Origin: Treponema sp.
GTDB lineage: Bacteria > Spirochaetota > Spirochaetia > Treponematales > Breznakiellaceae
Direction: 5' to 3'
NCBI GenBank assembly: GCA_009780545.1
Contig: WQZW01000012.1
Location: 1 to 13,245 of the forward strand
DNA length: 13,245 nt
The position numbers were made by a program, and so were the translations under genes. The notes beneath the pieces are model-generated. The model was not told the origin of the DNA, did not search any database, and was given only the letters and a program-made list of their open reading frames with translations. This document shows positions 1 through 7,092 of the stretch, piece after piece; within the stretch, counting starts at the first letter, position 1, and each line of letters starts with the position of its first letter.

Positions 1-1221
1 GCCCTTGCCGCCGACTCCGGGGAATTGCCCGACATTACCGGCCCCGGTGTTACCGGCCCCGTCGTCCCGCCGTCCGATACCGCCCCCGTTCCGGCAGGAA
101 GGCCCGGAATCTCCCCGCTTCTGGTCTGCCTTGTCGTCTGGGCCGGCGTGGCGTTGGGCGTTTTCGGCTATCACTTTTGGCGTTACCTGACCTTTGTCCG
201 TGCGGTCCGCCGTTGGGGAGTGCCGGCCGAAGGAGCCATGGTCGACCTCTTCCGCCAAACCCAAAGGGAAATGGGCCTGGGCGAAAAGGACATCGAACTG
301 GCGCTCTGCGGCTTTGCGGGAAGCTCCCTGCTTGCCGGCTTTTTCCGCCCCATGGTGATCCTCCCGGAAAAAAACTTCGGCCCGGAGGAACTTATCCTCA
401 TCTTCAGACACGAACTGGCCCATTTCCGCCGACGCGACCTGATCGTCAAATCCCTCTCCCTGGTGGTTCTCTCCCTGCACTGGTTCAATCCCCTGGTCCA
501 CTGGATGTGCGCCGCGATGCAGGCCGACGTCGAAGCCGCCTGCGACGAGGAAGTGCTGAAGGGCTCCGACGACGGGGAACGGCATTTCTACGCCGAACTG
601 ATCATCGGAATGATCGAGGGCAAACCTCGGTTGGCGACGATGCTTTCCACCTGCTTCTACCTGCGGGGCAAGTTCGGCATCAAACGGCGGCTGGCGGCCA
701 TACTGGACTCCGGGCGCGAACGAAGGTGGCTTTCCGTACCGGTCCTCGCCGCCGTCCTTTCCGTCGTGCTGTTCTCCGGTTCGGTCTTCGCCTTTGCCTC
801 AAGCGAGCTTTTCTCCCCGGAACTTCCCCTTTCCCCGGATGCCGGAATCCGACTGGCCCTTGCCAGAGTCGGCGGCGGCCTGGCCGAGGAATTCGAACGC
901 GAACGCCGGAGGGGAAGAGCCGAGTACGACGTCAAGATACGGCATGAGGGGATGAAACATACGATCAGCATCGACGTCGCGACCGCCGAGATCACCAGGG
1001 TGAAAACCTCCTCCTCGAGTTCGGTGAAAGGTCCGGTCCTGGTTTCGATAATCCGCGCGATGGAAATCGCCATGGCCGAGGTCGGCGGCGGCATCGTCGA
1101 GGATGCGGAGCTGGATGGCGATAAGGGAAAGCCGGTCTGGAAGATCAAGGTCGGCCATTCCGGCCGGACGTTCAAGGTGAAGATCGATGCCATCACGGCG
1201 GAACCGGTCGCCATAAAGTAG
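1..1221 (+). CDS. BlaR1-like M56 zinc metalloprotease with two C-terminal PepSY-like domains (5' partial)
   Basis: The frame is open from the first base of the window, so the N-terminal part lies upstream; a TTG at 25 is probably internal. A membrane segment lies at about 109-180. The zinc motif HELAH is at 409-423, with a further conserved acidic stretch (VEAACDEEV) at about 529-555 that supplies the third ligand in M56 proteases. Hydrophobic stretches follow at about 442-504 and 730-795. The M56 family includes BlaR1/MecR1, membrane sensors that trigger cleavage of the BlaI/MecI repressor. Here the C-terminal part is not a penicillin-binding domain: it holds two similar PepSY-like units (about 835-1008 and 1050-1218), each with a VGGG turn and an ISIDVATAE or KVKIDAITAE strand. 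A BlaI-type operator lies 50 bases downstream. The M56 call is firm; PepSY is by pattern, and the sensory role is inferred. Confidence 0.87.
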   Translation, partial: ALAADSGELPDITGPGVTGPVVPPSDTAPVPAGRPGISPLLVCLVVWAGVALGVFGYHFWRYLTFVRAVRRWGVPAEGAMVDLFRQTQREMGLGEKDIELALCGFAGSSLLAGFFRPMVILPEKNFGPEELILIFRHELAHFRRRDLIVKSLSLVVLSLHWFNPLVHWMCAAMQADVEAACDEEVLKGSDDGERHFYAELIIGMIEGKPRLATMLSTCFYLRGKFGIKRRLAAILDSGRERRWLSVPVLAAVLSVVLFSGSVFAFASSELFSPELPLSPDAGIRLALARVGGGLAEEFERERRRGRAEYDVKIRHEGMKHTISIDVATAEITRVKTSSSSSVKGPVLVSIIRAMEIAMAEVGGGIVEDAELDGDKGKPVWKIKVGHSGRTFKVKIDAITAEPVAIK

Positions 1222-1261
1222 GATAACTGAAAGATAGTCATCGGATTACGAAAACCGTCTC

Positions 1262-1289
1262 TTGCGCCTTTGTTCTACACATGTAGAAT
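1262..1289 (+). promoter_or_regulatory. Promoter with embedded BlaI/MecI-type operator
   Basis: A perfect dyad, TTCTACA-CA-TGTAGAA, lies at 1273-1288. Its core TACA-N2-TGTA is the established recognition pattern of BlaI/MecI repressors. A -35-like TTGCGC (1262-1267) and a -10-like TAGAAT (1284-1289) are 16 bp apart, so the dyad fills the spacer and overlaps the -10, as in bla/mec operators. The downstream start codon is at 1323. The operator is seen directly; the promoter is a motif match, and the repressor gene is not in the window. Confidence 0.72.
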
Positions 1290-1322
1290 GAAGGTATCAA
1301 ACCAAGCGTTAGGAGGCTACTT

Positions 1323-1691
1323 ATGACGAAGAAACGGATTTTCTGGCTTGTCGCGCTGGCGACAATGGCGGTCGGTGGGGCGGTTGCCCAGCAGGGCGGT
1401 TTCCGAGACGCACAGGGCGGATTCACCGGACAGGCGATCGTTACCTCGGTGGAAGATGCCCACAGGCTTCGGGACGACTCGCCGGTGGTGATGCGGGGCA
1501 GGATAACCGGCTACCTGGGCAACGACCGTTACCTCTTTACCGACAATTCCGGAACCATCACCGTCAAGATCAAGGCAAGGAACTGGGGCGGACTTTCGGT
1601 GGGCGAGAACGACATGGTGGAGATATCGGGCGAAGTCGACCGGGGAAGGCGCGGCGTCGAGATCGAGGTGAAGGCCGTCCGGAAGATATAG
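1323..1691 (+). CDS. Secreted BOF (bacterial OB-fold) protein, YgiW/YdeI-like
   Basis: A 122-residue protein with a clear signal peptide (hydrophobic core IFWLVALATMAVGGAVA, likely cleavage after AVA before QQ), so it is periplasmic. The remainder has the BOF pattern: a GQAIVTSVEDAH start, VVMRGRITGYLGNDRYLFTDNSG, then GTITVKI and a final strand. BOF proteins of the YgiW/YdeI family are linked to tolerance of peroxide, metals and cationic peptides, but their biochemical role is poorly defined. The start is set by a perfect AGGAGG at 1311-1316, six bases before the ATG. It is placed behind a BlaI-type operator and after the M56-PepSY gene, which suggests it is the output gene of that sensor. 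A strong terminator follows at 1764. Confidence 0.85.
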   Translation: MTKKRIFWLVALATMAVGGAVAQQGGFRDAQGGFTGQAIVTSVEDAHRLRDDSPVVMRGRITGYLGNDRYLFTDNSGTITVKIKARNWGGLSVGENDMVEISGEVDRGRRGVEIEVKAVRKI

Positions 1692-1763
1692 GTATCCGCC
1701 GATCAAATAAGGGATTTGGCGGTTCCCAAAATTCCCGAGCGGAAGTTCTGCCTCGGGGATTGG

Positions 1764-1803
1764 ACGGGGGAGATTTGCGGGACAAATCTCCCCCGTTTTG
1801 TTT
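1764..1803 (+). terminator. Rho-independent terminator of the BOF gene
   Basis: A perfect 14-bp stem (ACGGGGGAGATTTG at 1764-1777 with its complement at 1783-1796), a 5-base loop CGGGA, then TTTGTTTG on the + strand. No T-run follows on the other strand, so it serves the + strand gene and separates it from the convergent gene at 1844. Confidence 0.85.
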
Positions 1804-1843
1804 GGGGGCGATTCTTGCACGGGTCAAGCCGGAAACAAACCCC

Positions 1844-2347
1844 TTAAACCGACCTGCCCCAAAAACCACGCCCGGGAACGAAGCCCTTTACCCGGCTCAG
1901 GTCCGGTTTGACCGCATCCCTGATCTGGTAGAAATCGTTGATAAGGAGAAAAATTAGCGTCGCCAGGCCGCAAACCACGGAGATGATCACGATGGTGAGG
2001 TTCGGGACGAAGAGGAAAGCGACCGAGTAGGAAACCTGCTTTTCCGGGATGGTGATCTCGGGATTGGGACTCACGCCCATCACGCGGATAAATCGTTCGC
2101 CGGGAAGGACGAAGCCGAGTTGTCGCAGATGGACGGAAAGGGCATCACCATCGTACAAAAGACTTTCCTTGGTGCTTGCAAGGGAATTGTTTGCGGCAAC
2201 AAGCATGTCCCTGTTCTCCTGAAGTCTGAGCCGCTCGGCTTCCAGATGCCTTTTAGCTGCAACGCCGTTTTGCCCCATGGTGAAGGAAAGCAAGGCATAT
2301 ACAAACAGGGCTATCCAAGGAACGACAGCGTATCGTAGGAGATGCAT
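1844..2347 (-). CDS. FtsB/DivIC-like septum formation initiator family membrane protein
   Basis: A 167-residue protein. An N-terminal membrane segment (VVPWIALFVYALLSFTMG, about residues 8-25) is followed by a charged helix likely to be a coiled coil (AAKRHLEAERLRLQENRDMLVAANN), the layout of FtsB/DivIC, small divisome proteins. A second hydrophobic segment near the C-terminus (LTIVIISVVCGLATLIFLLI) is not part of ordinary FtsB, so the topology would be two-pass with a periplasmic middle of about 75 residues. The ATG at 2347 is preferred over a TTG at 2410: it directly opens the hydrophobic segment and has AGGA nearby. Function rests on architecture only; it could be an unrelated small membrane protein. 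Confidence 0.62.
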   Translation of the reverse strand: MHLLRYAVVPWIALFVYALLSFTMGQNGVAAKRHLEAERLRLQENRDMLVAANNSLASTKESLLYDGDALSVHLRQLGFVLPGERFIRVMGVSPNPEITIPEKQVSYSVAFLFVPNLTIVIISVVCGLATLIFLLINDFYQIRDAVKPDLSRVKGFVPGRGFWGRSV

Positions 2348-2353
2348 TGTCCT

Positions 2354-2382
2354 ATTATCGGCATGTAGGTCCTTTTGGACAA
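2354..2382 (-). promoter_or_regulatory. Putative promoter placed for a leaderless or near-leaderless mRNA
   Basis: Read on the - strand: TTGTCC (2382-2377), 17 bases, GATAAT (2359-2354). Only AGGACA separates the -10 from the ATG at 2347, so a start at the usual distance would fall on the ATG itself. The motif is good, but an upstream promoter with AGGA acting as a ribosome site is also possible. Confidence 0.4.
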
Positions 2383-2468
2383 GCCTTTGGGACCAAGATC
2401 CGGAAAGCAATTTTGGCAGGAGAAAAATAATACCTTGCGATCGAAAACGTGATATTGCGGAGTGTCCA

Positions 2469-3254
2469 TCATCCTAAGAAACGATTACTCCCTACATATG
2501 AACATGCCGGCATCTTTTTGATCCTGAACATTCCGTGGACATCGATTTCCGACTTTATCCTGTCATGGATGTCCCGGAAAACCCGCTCCCCAAGCTCGTT
2601 GCACGAGGCGACGTATTCCATCAGGTCGGCGGCATCCGTCACTTCCAGGGAATCGGCGTAGCGTGTCAGTTCGATCCCACCGAACTGTTCCCGCAGCGTT
2701 CTCTCTCCGTTTTCCAGAGTAAACGTCAATCCCTCGGCAGAAACCGGATTACACCCGGCGGAACAGGCTGCACAAAGGGCATTCAGTTCCCGTAGGTTCG
2801 TCTCGCCCACCGTTGTCGCGTAAAAGGTTCCGGCGGGCTTCAGCACCCGGCGGACTTCGGCCAAGGCCCTGTTCAGGTCGCCCGCATGGTACAGCATGTG
2901 GTTGGCGATAACCGTATCGAAGGTGCCGTCCGGAAAAGGCATGTTCAGTATGTCCGTCACCTCGAAACAGAACTGTGGGGATCGGCCCAACAAGTTGCGG
3001 GCCTTGCCGAGCATCAAGCCGGAGATGTCGGTAAGGGTGATTGCGACATCGGCCGGAAGGTTCCTACCCATCCAGATTTCCCCGGAACCGCAACCGATTT
3101 CCAGCACCCTGTGGCCTTCCTTCAGCGAATACCGGTCGAAAACCCAATTGGCCCAGCCGTACTTGTTGACGCTGTAACGGTCATGGAACCTTATCCTTGT
3201 TTGCAGGGTATCGGTTTTGACGTACAGATTCTCCACGCTTTTGGGATCATTCAT
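2469..3254 (-). CDS. Class I SAM-dependent methyltransferase (Methyltransf_11 type)
   Basis: A 261-residue Rossmann-fold methyltransferase. Motif I, LEIGCGSG, is at residues 51-58 (SAM-binding glycine loop); the acidic end of strand 2 is in LTDIS (D76); DILNMPFPDG is at about 101-110; motif IV, FDTVIANHMLYH, is at 112-123; and the post-motif helix ALAEVRRVLKPAGTFY follows. This is the pattern of Methyltransf_11 enzymes such as UbiE and many small-molecule methylases. The substrate cannot be read: the C-terminal 110 residues hold an ordinary helical cap with four cysteines (ALCAACSAGC and CNELG). AAGGAG lies 11 bases before the ATG, a slightly long spacing. It sits between the FtsB-like gene and tRNA-Lys with no operon partner that suggests a pathway. 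Confidence 0.85.
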   Translation of the reverse strand: MNDPKSVENLYVKTDTLQTRIRFHDRYSVNKYGWANWVFDRYSLKEGHRVLEIGCGSGEIWMGRNLPADVAITLTDISGLMLGKARNLLGRSPQFCFEVTDILNMPFPDGTFDTVIANHMLYHAGDLNRALAEVRRVLKPAGTFYATTVGETNLRELNALCAACSAGCNPVSAEGLTFTLENGERTLREQFGGIELTRYADSLEVTDAADLMEYVASCNELGERVFRDIHDRIKSEIDVHGMFRIKKMPACSYVGSNRFLG

Positions 3255-3392
3255 GTCCGCGATGCTCTCCTTGGCTTACCGTTTCGGGAGACGTTTCTCG
3301 GGCCGTCGGAAAGCCGTCCGACATTTTTGGAAGCGAGGTTATGAATGGTGCCTCATACGGAAAGTGTCTGCCAAACAAAGACTTACGGTACA

Positions 3393-3465
3393 TGAGCCGT
3401 GATGGGTTCGAACCATCGACCACCGCCTTAAAAGGGCGATGCTCTACCAACTGAGCTAACGGCCC
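3393..3465 (-). tRNA. tRNA-Lys (anticodon UUU)
   Basis: On the - strand a 73-base cloverleaf runs from GGGCCGT (acceptor) to ACGGCTC plus discriminator A. The D arm is GCTCAGTTGGTAGAGC, the anticodon stem TCGCC/GGCGG encloses the loop CTTTTAA (anticodon TTT), and the T arm is around GGTTCGAACC. The acceptor stem has one G:U pair (2:71). CCA is not encoded, so it must be added by the CCA enzyme. Confidence 0.95.
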
Positions 3466-3514
3466 GGGAAAGTGCCGGCAAGGATGATCGCCGGTTCTCG
3501 GTCAGCCTTTGTAG

Positions 3515-3541
3515 GGTATAAGAAAGGGGCCTGGATGTCAA
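3515..3541 (-). promoter_or_regulatory. Putative promoter of tRNA-Lys
   Basis: On the - strand a perfect TTGACA (3541-3536) and a TATACC (3520-3515) are separated by 15 bases, short but tolerable. The start would fall near 3508, about 43 bases before the tRNA. Confidence 0.5.
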
Positions 3542-3666
3542 GGCGGGTGTCCGTGCTCACATATAGTACGCTCCACCCTGCCGAATGGGCTTTCCTATCC
3601 CTGCGGAAAATTCCGCCGGGGCCAAGAAGCCCGGGAGACGCGGGGCCCGTAGTGCCGGATTTCTCA

Positions 3667-3693
3667 AGCCGGGCAGCAACCGTGGGCCCGGCT
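3667..3693 (-). terminator. Hairpin at the 3' end of dnaB, possible weak terminator
   Basis: An 8-bp perfect stem (AGCCGGGC / GCCCGGCT) with an 11-base loop begins 7 bases after the dnaB stop. On the - strand it is followed by TGAGAAA, not a T-run, so it may act as an mRNA 3' stabiliser rather than a true intrinsic terminator. The remaining bases up to the tRNA-Lys promoter hold no gene. Confidence 0.35.
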
Positions 3694-3699
3694 GCCAGG

Positions 3700-5058
3700 T
3701 CACCCCTGATATGGCTTGTCCAGCGGGACGAACCTGGTATACTTGGACTGGAAAACGAGGTCTATGTGCCCGACAGGGCCGTTCCGCTGCTTGGCCACGA
3801 TCAGCTCGGTGGGTTTACCGTCCGGAGCCGGCTGTTCCTCGCCGTCCTTCTTCTCTTTTTCCAGGGATTTCCTGTGGAGGAACATCACCAGGTCGGCATC
3901 CTGCTCGATGGAGCCCGAATCCCGGATATTGGCCAGGTTCGGCGGCTGGTTGTGGCCGGATCGTTCGGTCTCGCGGTTCAGCTGGCACAGCACCACGATG
4001 GGGATTTTTAGTTCACGGGCAAGGCCCTTCAGGGAACGGGATATCTCGGATATCTGCTGGTGCAGGGGCAGCTTGTTGTTCTCGTGCCCGATAAGGCCCA
4101 GGTAGTCGATGAAGATCACCTCGACATTTTCCTTCGCGCGAAGCTGCCTTGCCTGCGAACGCAGATCCAAAAGCTTCATGTTCGGGGCATCGACGATAAA
4201 GAATGGTGCGTCGTTCATTTTCCCCATCGCGTCGACGATCTTCTTGAAGTCGTCGGGACTCAGGCTGCCGTTCCGCATCTTTTCACCGTTTATCAGGGCC
4301 TTGCTTGAAACGATGCGTTCCACGAGCGAGGTCGAGGGCATCTCGAGGGAAAAAAACGCGGTCGGCCGCTGTTCCTTGAAGGCCATGTTCGCCGCCATGT
4401 TCAGGGCCAGGGCCGTCTTACCCACCGAGGGACGGGCACCTATGATGATCAGGTCGGAGGGCTGGAAACCAGTGGTCATCCGGTCCAGTTCGGGGATGCC
4501 CGTGGAAAGGCCGGTGAGCGGGTTCTTCAGCCGGTAGGCGCGCTCTATCTTGTCGATGGTTTCGCCGAGGACGCTGCCTATTCGGTCGTAACGGAACAGT
4601 TGGCGTTCGCCGCGCAGCTCGAAGACCCCCCGCTCCACCTCCTCCAGTATCTGCGGTGCCTCCCGGGACTCGTCGTATGCGTCCGTGCCTATCCGCAGGC
4701 CCACCCGAAGGAGGGCCCGCCTCAGGGAATGATCAAGCACCGAACGGATATAGTACTCGATGTTCGCCCCGGAGGGAATCACCGTAGTCAGCGAGGAAAC
4801 GTAGGCCGCCCCGCCGGCATCGTCCAGCTTGCCCATGCCCTTGAGTTCCTGGACGACGGTCTGTATGTCGGAGCACAGACTCTTGTCGTCGAGATTGCTT
4901 ATTGCCTGGTAGATCCAGTAGTGGGCTTTCGTGTAAAAGTCATCGGCCTTCAGACGGTTGTGCTTGGCCACGTTGACCTTCCCCGAATCGAAAAGGAGGA
5001 TGCCCAGCGCGGCCCGTTCTATGTCGTCGTCGTGGGGAAGTGTCTTGTCGGTTGCCAT
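3700..5058 (-). CDS. dnaB: Replicative DNA helicase DnaB
   Basis: A 452-residue hexameric 5'-3' helicase that unwinds DNA at the replication fork. The N-terminal DnaB domain begins LPHDDDIERAALGILL. The RecA-like C-terminal domain has Walker A GARPSVGKT (residues 207-215), Walker B FIDYLGL (316-322), the LCQLNRE sensor (357-363) and RDSGSIEQDAD (379-389) near the arginine finger region. The P-loop is uninterrupted, so there is no intein at that common site. Length is normal for the family. The ATG at 5058 is chosen because MATDKTLPH matches the usual family start; a GTG at 5091 would add 11 residues. The ribosome site is poor (GGGGAA, 6 bases before). It is last in the rpsF-ssb-rpsR-DUF2232-rplI-dnaB cluster and is separated from rplI by a 39-base hairpin. 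Confidence 0.96.
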   Translation of the reverse strand: MATDKTLPHDDDIERAALGILLFDSGKVNVAKHNRLKADDFYTKAHYWIYQAISNLDDKSLCSDIQTVVQELKGMGKLDDAGGAAYVSSLTTVIPSGANIEYYIRSVLDHSLRRALLRVGLRIGTDAYDESREAPQILEEVERGVFELRGERQLFRYDRIGSVLGETIDKIERAYRLKNPLTGLSTGIPELDRMTTGFQPSDLIIIGARPSVGKTALALNMAANMAFKEQRPTAFFSLEMPSTSLVERIVSSKALINGEKMRNGSLSPDDFKKIVDAMGKMNDAPFFIVDAPNMKLLDLRSQARQLRAKENVEVIFIDYLGLIGHENNKLPLHQQISEISRSLKGLARELKIPIVVLCQLNRETERSGHNQPPNLANIRDSGSIEQDADLVMFLHRKSLEKEKKDGEEQPAPDGKPTELIVAKQRNGPVGHIDLVFQSKYTRFVPLDKPYQG

Positions 5059-5131
5059 CTTCGGTTCCCCATAGCATGATGTCCCACTCACCGGGACAAT
5101 CGATCCGTGAAATCAATTCCAGGAAGGGGGC

Positions 5132-5170
5132 AAACCGACCCAATCTGGCTTTGCCAGATCGGGTCGGTTT
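5132..5170 (-). repeat. Intercistronic hairpin between rplI and dnaB, palindromic repeat-like
   Basis: An 18-bp stem with a 3-base loop (AAA read on the - strand). The single imperfect pair is G:U on the - strand but A:C on the + strand, so the coding strand folds best. It includes the last two bases of the rplI stop codon. No T-run follows (GCCCCC), so it is not a classical terminator. Its head, CTAAACCGACC on the - strand, resembles CCTAAATCCAATCGG at the heads of the hairpins at 8415-8729, and both families have 3-base loops. Likely roles are attenuation between rplI and dnaB, an mRNA processing barrier, or a mobile palindromic element. Confidence 0.7.
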
Positions 5171-5801
5171 AGTCGGCGCTTCCCGCCTCTTCCCGCATGT
5201 CCGGCTCGACCGTTTCCGCGGCTTCCTCAGCGGAAACCGCATCCTCAGGTCCAACTTCGGCTGTCTCGACCGCTTCGGCCTCATCCTGCCGGATTTCCGC
5301 TTCCTCGTCCCTTCTCCGTTTCGGGCGTGCAGGGGTTCGGTCGGAATCGGTCTTTATCTCCTGACCGATTACCGTCAGCTGAATCTCCGCTTTGGAGTTT
5401 TCGTAAAGCCTGACGGAAGCCTTGTACTTGCCCACTGTCTTGATAATCGAACCGAGATCGATCTTCTTACGGTCGATGGCGAAGCCCTGCCTGGCCAGTT
5501 CGTCCATGATAGTCTGTGAAGTAACCGCACCGTAGAGCTTTCCGTTCGCCCCGGCCGGCATGGTCAGGGATATCTCCAGGCTCTCCAAACGTTCCTTAAT
5601 CCCCATTGCGTCCTGACGTTTTGCCGTCTTGCGGGCCTCGATCTCGACCTTTCGCCTCTCGAACAGCCGCACCGTCTGCGGCGTGTATGGAAGGGCAATT
5701 CCCCTGGGGAAGAGGAAGTTGCGGGCATAGCCCCTGGCCACGTCCTTGATGTCGCCTTCCTCGCCAAGGGTGGCGAGGTCCTTGTTCATAATCACCTTCA
5801 T
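5169..5801 (-). CDS. rplI: 50S ribosomal protein L9 (bL9) with acidic C-terminal extension
   Basis: A 210-residue protein; bL9 is usually about 150. The N-terminal rRNA-binding domain is clear (MKVIMNKDLATLGEEGDI, then DVARGYARNFLFPRGIA), followed by the long connecting helix (about 40-78) and the C-terminal domain (MPAGANGKLYGAVTSQTIMDEL, KKIDLGSIIKTVGKY, ending near residue 148). Residues 149-210 are an added tail: a basic patch (RPKRRR) and then a Glu/Ala-rich acidic stretch without expected fold. The ATG at 5801 is set by AAGGAG six bases before it; a longer frame reaches 5984 but has no L9-like sequence. It has its own candidate promoter (5987-6015) and a leader of about 180 bases. Confidence 0.96.
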   Translation of the reverse strand: MKVIMNKDLATLGEEGDIKDVARGYARNFLFPRGIALPYTPQTVRLFERRKVEIEARKTAKRQDAMGIKERLESLEISLTMPAGANGKLYGAVTSQTIMDELARQGFAIDRKKIDLGSIIKTVGKYKASVRLYENSKAEIQLTVIGQEIKTDSDRTPARPKRRRDEEAEIRQDEAEAVETAEVGPEDAVSAEEAAETVEPDMREEAGSAD

Positions 5802-5982
5802 TCCAAGCTCCTTCGGGAACCGCCTTGGGTCCCTTCTCAAATTCGACCGCCCAGGGCGACCGCACCCGCCGAAAGCGGGGTTTTCGGATACCGCACTTGG
5901 CGGCCTCGGGCCCGGAGTACAGGCCATCGCAATGACAGAGGGATTCGGCTCTTCCCCCTGTTCCGTAGAAACGAGTAACAAC

Positions 5983-6016
5983 ATTGATTAAACTCCGGCA
6001 TCGAGATTTAATCAAT
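5983..6016 (-). promoter_or_regulatory. rplI promoter lying inside a 10-bp inverted repeat
   Basis: On the - strand, TTGATT (6015-6010), 17 bases, TTTAAT (5992-5987): a good sigma-70 match in an AT-rich spot of otherwise GC-rich DNA. The two hexamers are parts of a perfect inverted repeat, ATTGATTAAA at 5983-5992 and TTTAATCAAT at 6007-6016, so a dimeric regulator could sit on both elements, or the symmetry may be chance. Transcription would start near 5980, leaving about 180 bases before rplI. That leader (5802-5980) holds no gene; it contains a small hairpin CCCGC-CGAAA-GCGGG and several GC-rich self-complementary bits. Confidence 0.55.
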
Positions 6017-6059
6017 ACTTCATAAGATTCCCGGAAACTGCCTCCGGAAACTGAAGCCG

Positions 6060-7079
6060 CTATTTGGGCAACGGCTCGACCCTCACCCTCCGCAGGGGTA
6101 GCCAGTTCTCGGCGATCCCGAGGATCAGCAGAACGGCCAGAGCGAGCAGGTTCAGGCCGGGCGTGAACAGGCTCACCAGAAACAACAGGCCGATGAGGAA
6201 CCGGGCGAGGGGAGGAAGCCTCCGCCGCGCGAGGTTGTACATCGCAATTCCTCCGCCCTGGGCCAGGAACACGATCCCGCACACCACGATGACGTTCCAG
6301 GCCACGACCTCAAGGGTAAGCATCCCGACACTTCTGCCAACCAGCAGCGCGGGAAGGCTCACCGTAAGGCACAGTATCGTCACGGGCGGGGCAAAGAAAT
6401 CCGCCAGTCTGGGCGAACCGGCAGCCCTCAGACGGAATAGCCTTGCCAGGCCGAAGGCCAGCTGCCGGTTAAAAAACAGCAGCATGGCCGATGAAAGGAT
6501 CGCCCCTCCCCGCACGGTTATCGAAACGGCATCCCGTATCAGCTGTTCGGCGGACAGGGAACCTTCGGTGTAGGAACGCATTGTCGCATCCCCGCCCGAA
6601 AGCAGGCCGACAAGTCCGTTCAGCTGGGGCTCAATCCACAGGGCCAGCTCGGAATAGCCGTCCCTGCCGAACCACAGCAACATTCCGGAAAGGGACATCG
6701 CCATGGCCGAGATCGCACAAACAAAGCGGTACAAGGTTCTCGGTTCCGGCAAAATCCTTTTCTTGCCCGGCATAAAGCCCAAGGGAGGATTGCCGGCCAT
6801 CACCCAGGTAAAGCCCGCCGTCATGCTGAAGTACAAGATGCCCATAACAATGCCGCCGTCCGCCCCCTGCAGGGAGAAGAACAGAGTCAGGAGCACGTTC
6901 CCCCCAGTGATGATCGCAAAGGCCAGCCAGGCCACGGAGGGCCCGAAGGCCACCGCCGAAAAGCCCAGCGGAACCAGGAAGAACAGCGCAAGGGTACCGA
7001 GGTTCATCATCAGGATGCAGAGGGCAGCACAGGCAACGGCCTTCAGCGGCAGCCCCCAACCCTTGGCCGGCATGGACAA
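6060..7079 (-). CDS. DUF2232 (YybS-like) polytopic membrane protein
   Basis: About 339 residues, strongly hydrophobic, with about eight membrane segments (for example AVACAALCILMMNLGTLALFFLVPLGF, FAIITGGNVLLTLFFSL, CAISAMAMSLSGMLLWF, ILCLTVSLPALLVG, VIVVCGIVFLAQGGGIAMY and FLIGLLFLVSLFTPGLNLLALAVLLIL). The ending AMYNLARRRLPPLARFLIGLLFL followed by a proline/glycine pair and more hydrophobic sequence is typical of DUF2232, whose Bacillus member yybS also lies near rplI and the replicative helicase gene. No function is established. The TTG at 7079 is chosen because GGGAG lies six bases before it; an ATG two codons later is the alternative. It starts 13 bases after the rpsR stop, so it is in the same operon. 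Confidence 0.78.
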   Translation of the reverse strand: MSMPAKGWGLPLKAVACAALCILMMNLGTLALFFLVPLGFSAVAFGPSVAWLAFAIITGGNVLLTLFFSLQGADGGIVMGILYFSMTAGFTWVMAGNPPLGFMPGKKRILPEPRTLYRFVCAISAMAMSLSGMLLWFGRDGYSELALWIEPQLNGLVGLLSGGDATMRSYTEGSLSAEQLIRDAVSITVRGGAILSSAMLLFFNRQLAFGLARLFRLRAAGSPRLADFFAPPVTILCLTVSLPALLVGRSVGMLTLEVVAWNVIVVCGIVFLAQGGGIAMYNLARRRLPPLARFLIGLLFLVSLFTPGLNLLALAVLLILGIAENWLPLRRVRVEPLPK

Positions 7080-7092
7080 GCAAAGCTCCCGG

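Noticed and set aside
3305..3328. Terminator-like hairpin on the + strand (GTCGGA / TCCGAC then ATTTTT)
   Set aside because: No + strand gene lies upstream within 1.6 kb, the stem is only 6 bp, and it sits in the leader of the - strand methyltransferase gene.
3585..4094. Open frames on the + strand opposite dnaB
   Set aside because: They are shadows of dnaB, with compositions set by the codons of the helicase and no own signals.
5802..5984. N-terminal extension of rplI to 5984
   Set aside because: The extra residues have no L9 similarity and the AAGGAG site is placed precisely for the ATG at 5801.
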